IMG/VR virus record: IMGVR_UViG_3300017769_000116
Coordinates: 1-25,012 of that record
Strand: one strand, 5' to 3'
DNA: 25,012 bases
From: a virus
Of the stretch, positions 8,198-15,228 are shown piece after piece. The position numbers and the translations under genes are program-made. The notes beneath the pieces were generated by a model. It worked only from the letters and a program-made list of their open reading frames with translations. It searched no databases and was not told where the DNA came from. Within the stretch, counting starts at the first letter, position 1; every line of letters begins with the position of its first letter.

Positions 8198-10197
8198 TGA
8201 AAGCAAGAGATTTACAAGAAGCTGATAGATTATCTGAATCTGACCGTGAATTAGAGTATTCAATAGATGCTATAGAATTACCGTCAGAACAAAAGTTTCT
8301 ACGTATGCGTCAGGCTGAACCACAGACACTTGATGAAACTATCTCTGACCTACCTATGGTGGCAGAGCAGGCACTAGACTTCACACCTGTAGTGGGTGAT
8401 GTCAAAGCTATGATTGAGATACCAGAAGATATGCGTATGGCACGTGACCTTATGGAACAAGGTTATGATGAGGGTAGCATTATTGATATGGGTCTGGGTG
8501 CTGGCCTTGCTGGTCTAAGTCTAGCTGGTCCTGTGCCTATCATTGGTGATATAGGTGGTGTACTCAAGAAGGGTGTTAAAGCAACAGCCAAGGAAAGACT
8601 AGCTGACCAAACAGAACAAGTGTTTGACAAAGGTATCTCAGATAGAGGCAGAACAACTACATCAGTTGAAGATGCTGAGTTTACTGGTAAGGGTAAACGT
8701 CCTACACCTAAAGTGTTTCATGGTGCCAAGAGCATGGGTCAAGCACGAGACGCCGATGCACAGAGGTATGAAAAGTTACGCCGTGATTATAATGATACAT
8801 ACATAAACAACCCCGTAGATACATTATCAAAAGAATTAGCAGATGACACTGGTTTTATAAATGTTGATGACTTACTTGAAAAACAAGAAGTCGGTGCAAT
8901 ACAACTACCCATAGGTAATGTGGATGGTGAATTAGATACGATACCTGTTATATTTAAAAGAGATGGTGATAAAGTATCTGCGTATGCTATTGATACAGAT
9001 ACCATGAAGATACTAGATGAGAAAGAACCCATAGCTTCTGTGGAAACATATGATGGGGGTAAACGTCTACGTCCTGTTGAGATGCAAATGCAACTTATGA
9101 TTGGTTCCGATGACCTTTCTGTTGCCTCAGACATGGTAGGTGAGAAACGTATTGATGCTATCAAGCGTGAAGGTTTTAGACCTTATGTTGCTGACTACGA
9201 TTACCCAACGGATGAAAGTTTTGTAAGTGAAGTAGGTTTAGGTGGTAGAACTACAGGTGAACACGCTGAACTGAAACAGAAGATGTTGTCTACTTCTCGT
9301 GACCCACTTGTGGCAATGAAGCCTAACTTTGGTGGACGGGATACAGGTAATGTTGTGTATGCTGACTTGCCTGAAGGTGCCACTAGAGATATGACACCTA
9401 GAGAGTATACACTAGTTACTAATAATGATGTCTCAGCGCAGGACATGGTGGATGACGTACCAACAGGGCGTGAAGCATTACCCCCACTAGAGGAGGGTCA
9501 AGTAGGCTACCGACTACCTAAGAGTATACACTTAGAAGCTGAAGAAGCTATCGTCATGCCAGAGAACCTGAACGTCAAGGTGTTAGAAGACAACCCTGAG
9601 TTAGCCGCAAAGATACAGCGCGGTCAGGATATGGTCGATAATATTATTAGTGACGTAAAAGGTATGAGTAATCTTACAGATGACTTAACTAAACCTGCTG
9701 TACAAAAACTAGCATACAACAAAGTAAGAGACACCTTTAAAAATCTACAATCTCTTGGTCAATACACAGAGCAGTATGGCGCACGAGGTACTTATGATGA
9801 CCTGCTTGAGTCTTTTCTTGATGATGAAGCTACCTACCCTTTCTTTAAGAGTATTATATTTGATATGCCTGAACAAATGAAGAAAGGCACAGAGATGTCT
9901 AATAATATGACAGGCCTTCGTGAAGTTATGTTACGGATAAAACAGCAACGAATGCAGGGTGCTAGAGGTAAAGCATCTACAAAGTTACGTAACGTACCTG
10001 ATGATGTTATACGTAGGGCAGTCTTTGGTGGTGGTAAGGTAACAGATACAGAAAACAAAATGTTACAGAAAGCTGGCATAGATGTATTCTTTGATAATAG
10101 TGTTAACTTAGAAAAGCTAGGATATACTGACCTAAAGAAAATACTATTTGTAGGAACACAGAAGTTCAACAGAGGTGGGTTAGCCTCTCGCAAATAA
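8197..10197 (+). CDS. Virion-associated protein with candidate ADP-ribosyltransferase domain
   Basis: This 666-residue protein has an acidic N-terminus, a hydrophobic Gly/Ala stretch at about 95-125 (GLGAGLAGLSLAGPVPIIGD), and then a region with features of ADP-ribosyltransferase folds. These are VFHG at 173-176 (as in the first-strand 'Y/F-HG' motif), STSR at 365-368 (compare the STS motif) and EAEEAIVMP at 447-455 (compare the E.E motif followed by a hydrophobic strand). Such domains occur in polyvalent phage proteins injected into hosts. The first and second motifs are unusually far apart (about 190 residues), which implies an insertion or a false match, so the enzyme call is tentative. 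The C-terminal third is helical. It is the last gene of the late block; a terminator follows within 10 bases. Confidence 0.55.
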   Translation: MKARDLQEADRLSESDRELEYSIDAIELPSEQKFLRMRQAEPQTLDETISDLPMVAEQALDFTPVVGDVKAMIEIPEDMRMARDLMEQGYDEGSIIDMGLGAGLAGLSLAGPVPIIGDIGGVLKKGVKATAKERLADQTEQVFDKGISDRGRTTTSVEDAEFTGKGKRPTPKVFHGAKSMGQARDADAQRYEKLRRDYNDTYINNPVDTLSKELADDTGFINVDDLLEKQEVGAIQLPIGNVDGELDTIPVIFKRDGDKVSAYAIDTDTMKILDEKEPIASVETYDGGKRLRPVEMQMQLMIGSDDLSVASDMVGEKRIDAIKREGFRPYVADYDYPTDESFVSEVGLGGRTTGEHAELKQKMLSTSRDPLVAMKPNFGGRDTGNVVYADLPEGATRDMTPREYTLVTNNDVSAQDMVDDVPTGREALPPLEEGQVGYRLPKSIHLEAEEAIVMPENLNVKVLEDNPELAAKIQRGQDMVDNIISDVKGMSNLTDDLTKPAVQKLAYNKVRDTFKNLQSLGQYTEQYGARGTYDDLLESFLDDEATYPFFKSIIFDMPEQMKKGTEMSNNMTGLREVMLRIKQQRMQGARGKASTKLRNVPDDVIRRAVFGGGKVTDTENKMLQKAGIDVFFDNSVNLEKLGYTDLKKILFVGTQKFNRGGLASRK

Positions 10198-10200
10198 ACA

Positions 10201-10226
10201 AGGGGGCAATTAAGCCCCCTCTTTTT
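10201..10226. terminator. Intrinsic terminator between convergent operons
   Basis: A 7-bp perfect stem (AGGGGGC / GCCCCCT) with a 6-base loop (AATTAA) is followed on the + strand by C and five T residues. It lies 4 bases after the stop of the late-block gene and 5 bases past the end of mazG. On the - strand the hairpin is followed by TTGTTTAT, a weaker U-rich run, so it may also stop the opposing operon. Confidence 0.88.
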
Positions 10227-10230
10227 ATGT

Positions 10231-10605
10231 CTATCGTTTGTCTCCGCTACCGCTTATTGTACCTTTCTGTTTGCGTTCAAGTAGCTTGTCTCTGTTCTGT
10301 GCAGCAATCAGTGATAGTGGCATACCAAGGTCATTGGCAAGTGCAGCACAGTACCACAACACATCCCCTATCTCACTGGCTAACTGGTCCTTCCAATCAT
10401 CAGGCATATTCTCTGGGCCATCACGGATAATCTTCTTGACCTTGTTAGCTACCTCTCCTGCCTCACCTGCCATGCCCAATGCTGGGTACAGGATACGATG
10501 GGTATCAGGGTAGATGGCAGTCTCAACTGCTGTCTCTTGGTATTTATTAAAGTCCATCTTGTATTTCTCCTTCATCCAGTTATCAGCCTCGCTTTGCAAA
10601 CTCAT
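10231..10605 (-). CDS. mazG: MazG-like nucleotide pyrophosphohydrolase
   Basis: The 124-residue protein is a single all-helical MazG domain. The metal-binding signature is visible as E48-A-G-E51 and, after a helix, E78-I-G-D81 in ASEIGDVLWYCAALANDLG. Family members hydrolyse nucleoside triphosphates to monophosphates and pyrophosphate. In phages they have been proposed either to clean up non-canonical dNTPs or to alter (p)ppGpp signalling. The latter is debated. The chosen ATG has AAGGAG 7 bases upstream, inside the previous gene. An internal ATG (codon 17, 10557), also with a Shine-Dalgarno, would give a protein starting MDFNKYQE, closer to the usual family N-terminus. It is the last gene of the replication operon. 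Confidence 0.9.
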   Translation of the reverse strand: MSLQSEADNWMKEKYKMDFNKYQETAVETAIYPDTHRILYPALGMAGEAGEVANKVKKIIRDGPENMPDDWKDQLASEIGDVLWYCAALANDLGMPLSLIAAQNRDKLLERKQKGTISGSGDKR

Positions 10606-11122
10606 TGAACAACTCCTTGGTCTTAGCTGTAGTAATCTTAAACCATTCTCCTCGTCTCTCTAATGCACTGTCTGTAAACAGGTGGTGCATTTCTCTTTCT
10701 GCCTCGTGTCTGTTCTCCGCTTTCAATGTAGTAAGTATTGTGTAGTTGCGGAATGGTGATGATGTTTGGTATCCGTTTAGTCTATCCTCTGCATCAACAG
10801 CCTTGCCTACCTTAACCCACTCAGGCCATGCATCATTAACAATGGCGTACACTTCACCCTCATTAACACTCTCAATCTTATTGTGTGACCATGCATCATC
10901 AAGAGATTTGTAACGTCCTGCTTTATGTAGTGGATGAGATGCTGGTATGTATTTACCATTAACAAACATCCTGTTTTTATTCTTGGCTGCATGAGTAGAG
11001 ACACGTTGCCTGTAGCCACTAGGACTGTAGTACCACAAGTCGCCATCTTCTCTGGTGGCTTTTTGTTTTGTGTAATTAGTTATGCTCACTCCATCTTTCT
11101 GCATGACTTTAGCTAGTACCAT
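10583..11122 (-). CDS. GIY-YIG-like (T5orf172 / MUG113-type) protein
   Basis: The C-terminal half carries the GIY-YIG-like pattern: GEVYAIVN at about 89-96, VKVGKA at 103-108, an arginine in 'DRLNGYQTSSPF', a conserved helix with E (HEAEREMHHLF), and GEWFKI at 158-163. This matches the T5orf172/MUG113 branch, whose members are found in phages and are presumed DNA-binding or nuclease-like. The N-terminal 85 residues look like a separate, basic region. The start at 11122 is preferred because AAGGAG lies 7 bases upstream; an ATG two codons earlier (11128) sits only 2 bases from that site. The exact role is unknown. It may be a homing-type or host-DNA-cutting enzyme. It overlaps mazG by 23 bases. 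Confidence 0.75.
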   Translation of the reverse strand: MVLAKVMQKDGVSITNYTKQKATREDGDLWYYSPSGYRQRVSTHAAKNKNRMFVNGKYIPASHPLHKAGRYKSLDDAWSHNKIESVNEGEVYAIVNDAWPEWVKVGKAVDAEDRLNGYQTSSPFRNYTILTTLKAENRHEAEREMHHLFTDSALERRGEWFKITTAKTKELFNEFAKRG

Positions 11123-11237
11123 CTTCATTCTCCTTTTCTTTCTGTTTCATCCTCATCCATTCTTCATATTGTGGATGTCCTTTGTGTGGATTATGCTGAA
11201 CCCAATCTTCTCTAGACTTCCACATAGCATTACTCAT
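11109..11237 (-). CDS. Small hydrophilic protein, 42 aa, between thyX and the GIY-YIG gene
   Basis: A short frame reads MSNAMWKSREDWVQHNPHKG through to ...EEWMRMKQKEKENEDGTS. It starts inside the last codons of thyX (8-base overlap) and ends 14 bases inside the next gene, spanning an otherwise empty gap of about 100 bases. The downstream gene's AAGGAG is within its coding region, as seen at most junctions of this operon. A weak GAG-type ribosome site lies about 8 bases before the ATG. It has no recognised domain; the W/H/P-rich first half followed by a charged helix looks protein-like. Confidence is moderate because the frame is short. Confidence 0.5.
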   Translation of the reverse strand: MSNAMWKSREDWVQHNPHKGHPQYEEWMRMKQKEKENEDGTS

Positions 11238-11871
11238 TTTCTGTACTCTTTATTAAAGCATTCCAGCAGTGCGGGAACAGTGTTAAACAATGGGCAGATA
11301 ACTGCCTAGCTATATCTTGTACCTCAATCTGCGATGTCTTGTCAAGCCTTAACTTACATACTCTTGAGAAAGCATACAAGCTACCCGACCAGTACCACTC
11401 AGTGTACATATTCTGTGGCAGTACCATACGTGCCATCTCAGGTGCCACACCCTGTATAATCATCTTGTCGTAGTTGTTCAGGGCTAACTCCGTGACATCT
11501 CCTAGATACAGATTAGGAAAGTACTGCGACTTAGCCTGTCCATCACTACCCTGCTTCACATTCTCTGGCTTACCTCTCCATGTATCTGGTTCATAGAACT
11601 CAGGCGGTGAGTCCACATACCTACGTGATACCTCATTCCATGATAAGCCTACCTGATGCTTGGCTAACTGCCTTGCAATAAAGATGGGTGCCTTAACACG
11701 AAACTGTACAAAGCAATGGCTAAAGGGCGACCAGTGATTATGTCTAGCTAAGTAGTTAATTAGCTTAATGTCCTTGTTGTCAAGCGTTGAGGATGTCTTA
11801 TCAAAGGACACCCTCGCTGCATTGACTACGGTAAGGTCACTACCCATGTGGTCAATTAAGTCTACCTTCAT
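11230..11871 (-). CDS. thyX: Flavin-dependent thymidylate synthase ThyX
   Basis: ThyX methylates dUMP to dTMP using methylene-tetrahydrofolate with FAD and NADPH. The 213-residue length is normal for the family. Recognised blocks are NAARVSFDK (17-25), HNHWSPFSHC (44-53), ARQLAKHQVGLSWNEVSRRY (66-85) and RMVLPQNMYTEWYW (148-161), followed by FSRVCKLRLD. The ThyX signature is usually RHRx7S; here the RHR position reads KHQ (71-73) while the SxNExSRRY half is intact. Phage ThyX proteins often vary here. A strong GGAAGGAG lies 5 bases before the ATG, and the ATG overlaps the stop of a small membrane-protein gene (ATGA). Confidence 0.94.
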   Translation of the reverse strand: MKVDLIDHMGSDLTVVNAARVSFDKTSSTLDNKDIKLINYLARHNHWSPFSHCFVQFRVKAPIFIARQLAKHQVGLSWNEVSRRYVDSPPEFYEPDTWRGKPENVKQGSDGQAKSQYFPNLYLGDVTELALNNYDKMIIQGVAPEMARMVLPQNMYTEWYWSGSLYAFSRVCKLRLDKTSQIEVQDIARQLSAHCLTLFPHCWNALIKSTENE

Positions 11872-11996
11872 GTTTGCTCCTTCCTCTTGAACCTATGTTT
11901 AAAGAACACTACTACATTGAGAAGTGTGTTTGTAGTGATGGCAACAAGTATCCACCATTGCCACCACAGTAAGTCTAATCCACTACACTCTATCAC
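11868..11996 (-). CDS. Small single-span membrane protein, 42 aa, between nrdJ and thyX
   Basis: This short frame starts with GTG, the only start available after an upstream in-frame stop. The GTG shares bases with the nrdJ stop (GTGA), and the frame ends by sharing its TGA with the thyX start (ATGA). It reads IECSGLDLLWWQWWILVAI..., with a tryptophan-rich beginning, a hydrophobic span (about 9-32, ending LLNVVVFF) and a basic tail (KHRFKRKEQT). By the positive-inside rule the tail should be cytoplasmic. The exact 4-base overlaps on both sides and the membrane-protein composition argue that the frame is real. No family is recognised. It may be a small holin-like, pinholin or membrane-targeting protein, but the position among nucleotide genes gives no firm clue. 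Confidence 0.72.
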   Translation of the reverse strand: MIECSGLDLLWWQWWILVAITTNTLLNVVVFFKHRFKRKEQT

Positions 11997-13936
11997 GCTG
12001 CTGTTAAGTCCACTACTTCACAGACCCCTGCAGTACAGGCTAACTCACGCCCACCTGATGTAGTGTCTTCCTTCTCAAAGTCACTCAGCTTGTTCCAGTT
12101 CACTGCCTTTGGCATCTTAGCAAACATCTCTTCGTACTCTTCCTTAGTACAGTCCTGATAAGGTGCCTGTGCATAAGTGTGGTCACTGAATGGTAGGAAG
12201 CTGATGCCTGACACTTCATCAAAGTGTTCATACACCCAAGACCCTACCGACATCCACTCATGTTCTTTGACAGAGATAGTGACTGACGGTTTGTGTTCAC
12301 ACCAATGACGCTGATACAGTAGCCACAAGTCTAGCTGTTCAATGGCTGTCATCTCAGTGCGTGTTACCGCAGCATTAGGTGACTTCATTGGGAAGCTGAA
12401 CACTGTAGTGCTATCTGGCTTCATTACGTCAGGCTCTGCTGGGATACCTTCACTAATTAAGAACTGTGTCAGTGGGTCTTTGTTATCGCCACGAACAGTA
12501 CGAATGTAGTGTGGGTTATGTCTAGCATGGATGCCTGATGCACTGTCAACTAATTGACTAACAGTACCAGAAGGCTTGACACAAGTGATTGCTGTAGACT
12601 GTGGGATACCTAGCTTCTTAGCCAGTACTTCATTAGTCTTGACAGCTTCATTGCGTAGCAGTTCAAGTGTAGCACCAATGTTCATGCCTAGTGTAGGGCT
12701 ATTGCCTGACAGCATTGCATTGTCCATGATGCCTGTTAGTGATACACCCAACAACCTCTCTTCCTCTGTGTTCTTCTGCCATACCTTACGCAGGTATTTG
12801 AAGTCTGTCAGAGTAGATTGGAATGTACCCAAGATTGTAGCCAAGCGTACCTTATTAGCTAGTGATTCCTCTGTATCACCTGCACGTGCTACTACCTCTG
12901 ACAAGTTACAGAACTGGTATGGACGCAAGATAATTTCACTGCAAGGGTTGCAACCGAAATCATGTTCCACATCACGTCTACCATTCTTAGCTGCTTGCTT
13001 CTTAGCAGACTCACGGTTGAAGATACCACGCTCACCAGACTTACTCTCGTACAGTGATACCCACTCACGCATGAACGTACCCATCTCAGGCTTGCCCTTG
13101 TACGCTACAGAGTTATTAGCCAATGCACGTTGACCTTCATTCTCCCACCACTGACCTGACTTAGCATGTGCCATCTGGTCATCGTTAAGATTAGACAAGC
13201 TGATGAGTGCTGAACGGCGTACACCACCGACAACTACAACCTCACCAATCTTACACATGATGTCGTGACACTCAATAGGATAAAGCCTACGTCCTGCGGC
13301 ACCCTTGAACTTACCGATTACAAACTGAAACAACTCTTCTAGTGGGGCAGGGCCAGAGGCACGTCCACCAAATGTCTTCAGTCGTTCACCAGCAGGGCGT
13401 ACAGCAGACACATCCCACTTAGGTATTTGCCCAGCATACAACAGAGAGATTAACTCACGTAAGGCACCAGCCCATCCGGGTCTGCTATCACCTACCTTGA
13501 TTACTGTATCTGTCTCATGCATTGCCTCATTAACAATGGGTAGCTTCTCAATGCTATGACGCTCAACGCTGAAGCCAACGCCAGTGCCACACATTAAGAT
13601 GTACATAGTCTCATCAAATGCACGTGGCGTATCTACTGCCAAGTAAGAACAGTTGAATGCTCCTACGTGGCAACGGTCTAGTGCAGGGCCAGATGTCATC
13701 AAGGCTCTCATGCTGGGCATGATGTCTTGGTTCAGCACCGCTTCCTCTAGTTCATTGCGTAACTTATTATCTAGCTTGTAACTATGGTGTTTCTTGAGGT
13801 GTTTAGATATATAATCAAAGTATCGTGTGACTGTTTCACTCCATGTCTCACGTCTTTGTTCATCTTCTTTCCACCTTGCATAACGAGATAACGCTATGAA
13901 GTTCTGGTAGTCTGTTGGTAAATGGTTACTTAACAT
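11993..13936 (-). CDS. nrdJ: Adenosylcobalamin-dependent class II ribonucleotide reductase (monomeric RTPR type)
   Basis: The enzyme reduces ribonucleotides to deoxyribonucleotides using a B12-derived radical. The 647-residue protein has the 10-stranded barrel features: active-site thiol partner C96 (FNCSY), the finger-loop CNPCSEI (329-335, with the likely radical cysteine followed by the conserved E334), KPSGT in the VKPSGTVSQLV block, and a C-terminal redox pair C634-x4-C639 (ELACTAGVCEV). The C-terminal CxxxxC spacing and size fit monomeric class II enzymes like Lactobacillus RTPR, not the two-subunit class I. No separate small subunit was seen nearby. A site AGGAG 10 bases before the ATG is inside the end of the previous small gene. 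It feeds dNTPs together with ThyX and MazG. Confidence 0.92.
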   Translation of the reverse strand: MLSNHLPTDYQNFIALSRYARWKEDEQRRETWSETVTRYFDYISKHLKKHHSYKLDNKLRNELEEAVLNQDIMPSMRALMTSGPALDRCHVGAFNCSYLAVDTPRAFDETMYILMCGTGVGFSVERHSIEKLPIVNEAMHETDTVIKVGDSRPGWAGALRELISLLYAGQIPKWDVSAVRPAGERLKTFGGRASGPAPLEELFQFVIGKFKGAAGRRLYPIECHDIMCKIGEVVVVGGVRRSALISLSNLNDDQMAHAKSGQWWENEGQRALANNSVAYKGKPEMGTFMREWVSLYESKSGERGIFNRESAKKQAAKNGRRDVEHDFGCNPCSEIILRPYQFCNLSEVVARAGDTEESLANKVRLATILGTFQSTLTDFKYLRKVWQKNTEEERLLGVSLTGIMDNAMLSGNSPTLGMNIGATLELLRNEAVKTNEVLAKKLGIPQSTAITCVKPSGTVSQLVDSASGIHARHNPHYIRTVRGDNKDPLTQFLISEGIPAEPDVMKPDSTTVFSFPMKSPNAAVTRTEMTAIEQLDLWLLYQRHWCEHKPSVTISVKEHEWMSVGSWVYEHFDEVSGISFLPFSDHTYAQAPYQDCTKEEYEEMFAKMPKAVNWNKLSDFEKEDTTSGGRELACTAGVCEVVDLTAA

Positions 13937-13943
13937 ATCTGTA

Positions 13944-14090
13944 TCACTCCTGTACTGTTCTTACGTTTTTAATATCTGCACCTTCTATATCATAGAAGTA
14001 CTCTCTTAGGCTGTCCTCAATCTCTTCACCCACCTGACCATCTGCAGGTATAGCATACTCTTCGGGGTCTATATCTATCGTGACAAACAT
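13944..14090 (-). CDS. Small acidic protein, 48 aa, upstream of nrdJ
   Basis: An uninterrupted frame reads MFVTIDIDPEEYAIPADGQV... and ends ...IKNVRTVQE. It starts one base after the stop of the DUF3310 gene (TAA-G-ATG) and its last codons (CAGGAG-TGA) form the Shine-Dalgarno of nrdJ. This fully explains the 155-base gap. Composition is acidic, with a beta strand (FVTIDID) then a helix (GEEIEDSLREYFYDI), so it can fold as a small alpha/beta unit. No family is recognised. Similar short acidic proteins are common fillers in phage replication operons. Confidence 0.68.
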   Translation of the reverse strand: MFVTIDIDPEEYAIPADGQVGEEIEDSLREYFYDIEGADIKNVRTVQE

Positions 14091-14091
14091 C

Positions 14092-14400
14092 TTAACTCTT
14101 ATCATCATACAGCCCCTCTACTTCTGTTGTCAATACGTTTAGATACCAAGCAGCTTTCTCTAAGTCTTGTGTGCCATTCTTATATCTGTACCGCCACAAG
14201 TACTTCATTACATTACCTTGTAGGTAGAAATCAAATCCCTCACCCAACGCAGCACGAAGGGCATCAATACATTCTATACCTGATGCATTGTAGTGTGGTG
14301 GACTGTTGACCATATCAACATTACCGTATACTTCTTTAGCGGCTTGCTCTGCCAGTTCCATCTGCTTCATATACTCTTCGTGTCTTAGCTGGTCCATCAT
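14092..14400 (-). CDS. DUF3310 protein (phage nucleotide-kinase-like annotation)
   Basis: The 102 residues contain the full DUF3310 pattern: NSPPHYN (32-38), GIECIDALRAALG (41-53), and GNVMKYLWRYRYKNG (62-76) followed by DLEKAAWYL. This family is widespread in tailed phages and is sometimes labelled nucleotide kinase, but no P-loop or other kinase motif is visible and its activity is unproven. It is helical, and the paired His/Glu/Asp residues suggest a metal-binding helical fold. ATG-ATG occurs at the start; the first overlaps the previous stop (ATGA) and a GGGAG lies 3 bases from the first and 6 from the second, so initiation may be at either. Confidence 0.85.
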   Translation of the reverse strand: MMDQLRHEEYMKQMELAEQAAKEVYGNVDMVNSPPHYNASGIECIDALRAALGEGFDFYLQGNVMKYLWRYRYKNGTQDLEKAAWYLNVLTTEVEGLYDDKS

Positions 14401-14753
14401 GCACTCCCTTCTGTTTTAGTGTTGAAATCAATCTTTATTACATTACCTTCTTCTCCTATAATCTTAGGCCCGTCTTCTAAGTCTACATCATATTCTATAT
14501 CTTTCATAGTCATAACATAGCGGTGTACCATTTCCCTAAAGTCTTCGTTTAATTCCATTACAGGTACAGTACTAGCTAACATCTTACAGAAGTGCATGAT
14601 TTGTGAGTAGTCTTCATCTCCTAGATTGTTATCCGGCTGTGTTATAATAGCCATGTCAATCTCACCTGTCCACTCACCATCTTCATCTGTCTCTGGACGT
14701 ATTCTTAATACAAAGTCTTCACCTTCAAGTGAGGTTAACTCTGGCTCTGTCAT
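14397..14753 (-). CDS. Acidic conserved hypothetical protein, 118 aa
   Basis: The protein is strongly acidic (many D and E, few basic residues) with a likely beta-rich first part (EDFVLRIRPETDEDGEW, IDMAIITQ) and a central helix (DYSQIMHFCKMLASTVPVMELNE kind of segment, about 48-72). The C-terminus includes IDFNTKTEGSA. No enzymatic motif is seen. AAGGAGA lies 8 bases before the ATG within the end of the endonuclease gene, and the stop overlaps the next start. Similar uncharacterised acidic proteins sit beside replication genes in marine podoviruses. The function is unknown. Confidence 0.65.
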   Translation of the reverse strand: MTEPELTSLEGEDFVLRIRPETDEDGEWTGEIDMAIITQPDNNLGDEDYSQIMHFCKMLASTVPVMELNEDFREMVHRYVMTMKDIEYDVDLEDGPKIIGEEGNVIKIDFNTKTEGSA

Positions 14754-14754
14754 A

Positions 14755-15228
14755 TTATTTTCTCCTTTTTACTTTGTTACCTTTGAACTTTATGAAACTA
14801 GCATGTGTATTCTTACCCTTTTCTTTTAGCCAATCTTCTGGAATGATGCGGTCATAGTATAAGAAGTTATACTTGATGCACCACTCAGCGTATGTAGACT
14901 TGGCACCTTTGCGTAGCTTACGTCTACTGTTTTCAAAGACAAACCTAATGTCTAAGTCAGGATGCTGCTTCTGTATAGCAAGATGTTTGCGTCTATCTGC
15001 AGCAGTGAACATCCCCTTGCTCTCAATTATGATACCATTTGGCAGAACAAAGTCTGGTGTATAGGTACGGTAGGCTAGGTCTTCCCATTCTATCTTAACA
15101 CATTCATAACCGAAGTCAATGTCTCTTTCTTTAAGATAGTCAGAAATCTTAACCTCTAAACCTGACCGATACCCATACTTCCTTGCCGCCTTAAACTGCT
15201 TTGCGTCAAGAGGCATTGTATTTCTCAT
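14755..15228 (-). CDS. T7 endonuclease I-like Holliday junction resolvase
   Basis: The 157-residue protein matches phage T7 gp3, which cuts branched DNA (Holliday junctions) and helps degrade host DNA. The catalytic set of the PD-(D/E)XK fold is visible in order: E25 in RSGLE, D59 in YTPDFVLPNG, and E69-x-K71 in IIIESKG. The spacing is almost the same as T7 E20, D55, E65 and K67. The C-terminal region is basic (KFKGNKVKRRK), suitable for DNA binding. The first ATG overlaps the previous gene by 23 bases; an ATG at codon 5 (15216) is an equally possible start, and neither has a strong Shine-Dalgarno. Confidence 0.9.
   Translation of the reverse strand: MRNTMPLDAKQFKAARKYGYRSGLEVKISDYLKERDIDFGYECVKIEWEDLAYRTYTPDFVLPNGIIIESKGMFTAADRRKHLAIQKQHPDLDIRFVFENSRRKLRKGAKSTYAEWCIKYNFLYYDRIIPEDWLKEKGKNTHASFIKFKGNKVKRRK

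Noticed and set aside
12576-13133. 185-residue + strand frame inside nrdJ
   Set aside because: Antisense to a clear ribonucleotide reductase with all catalytic residues; no independent support.
11993-13936. Possible intein or split in the ribonucleotide reductase
   Set aside because: The length is normal for monomeric class II enzymes and the motifs follow without an insertion or frame break.
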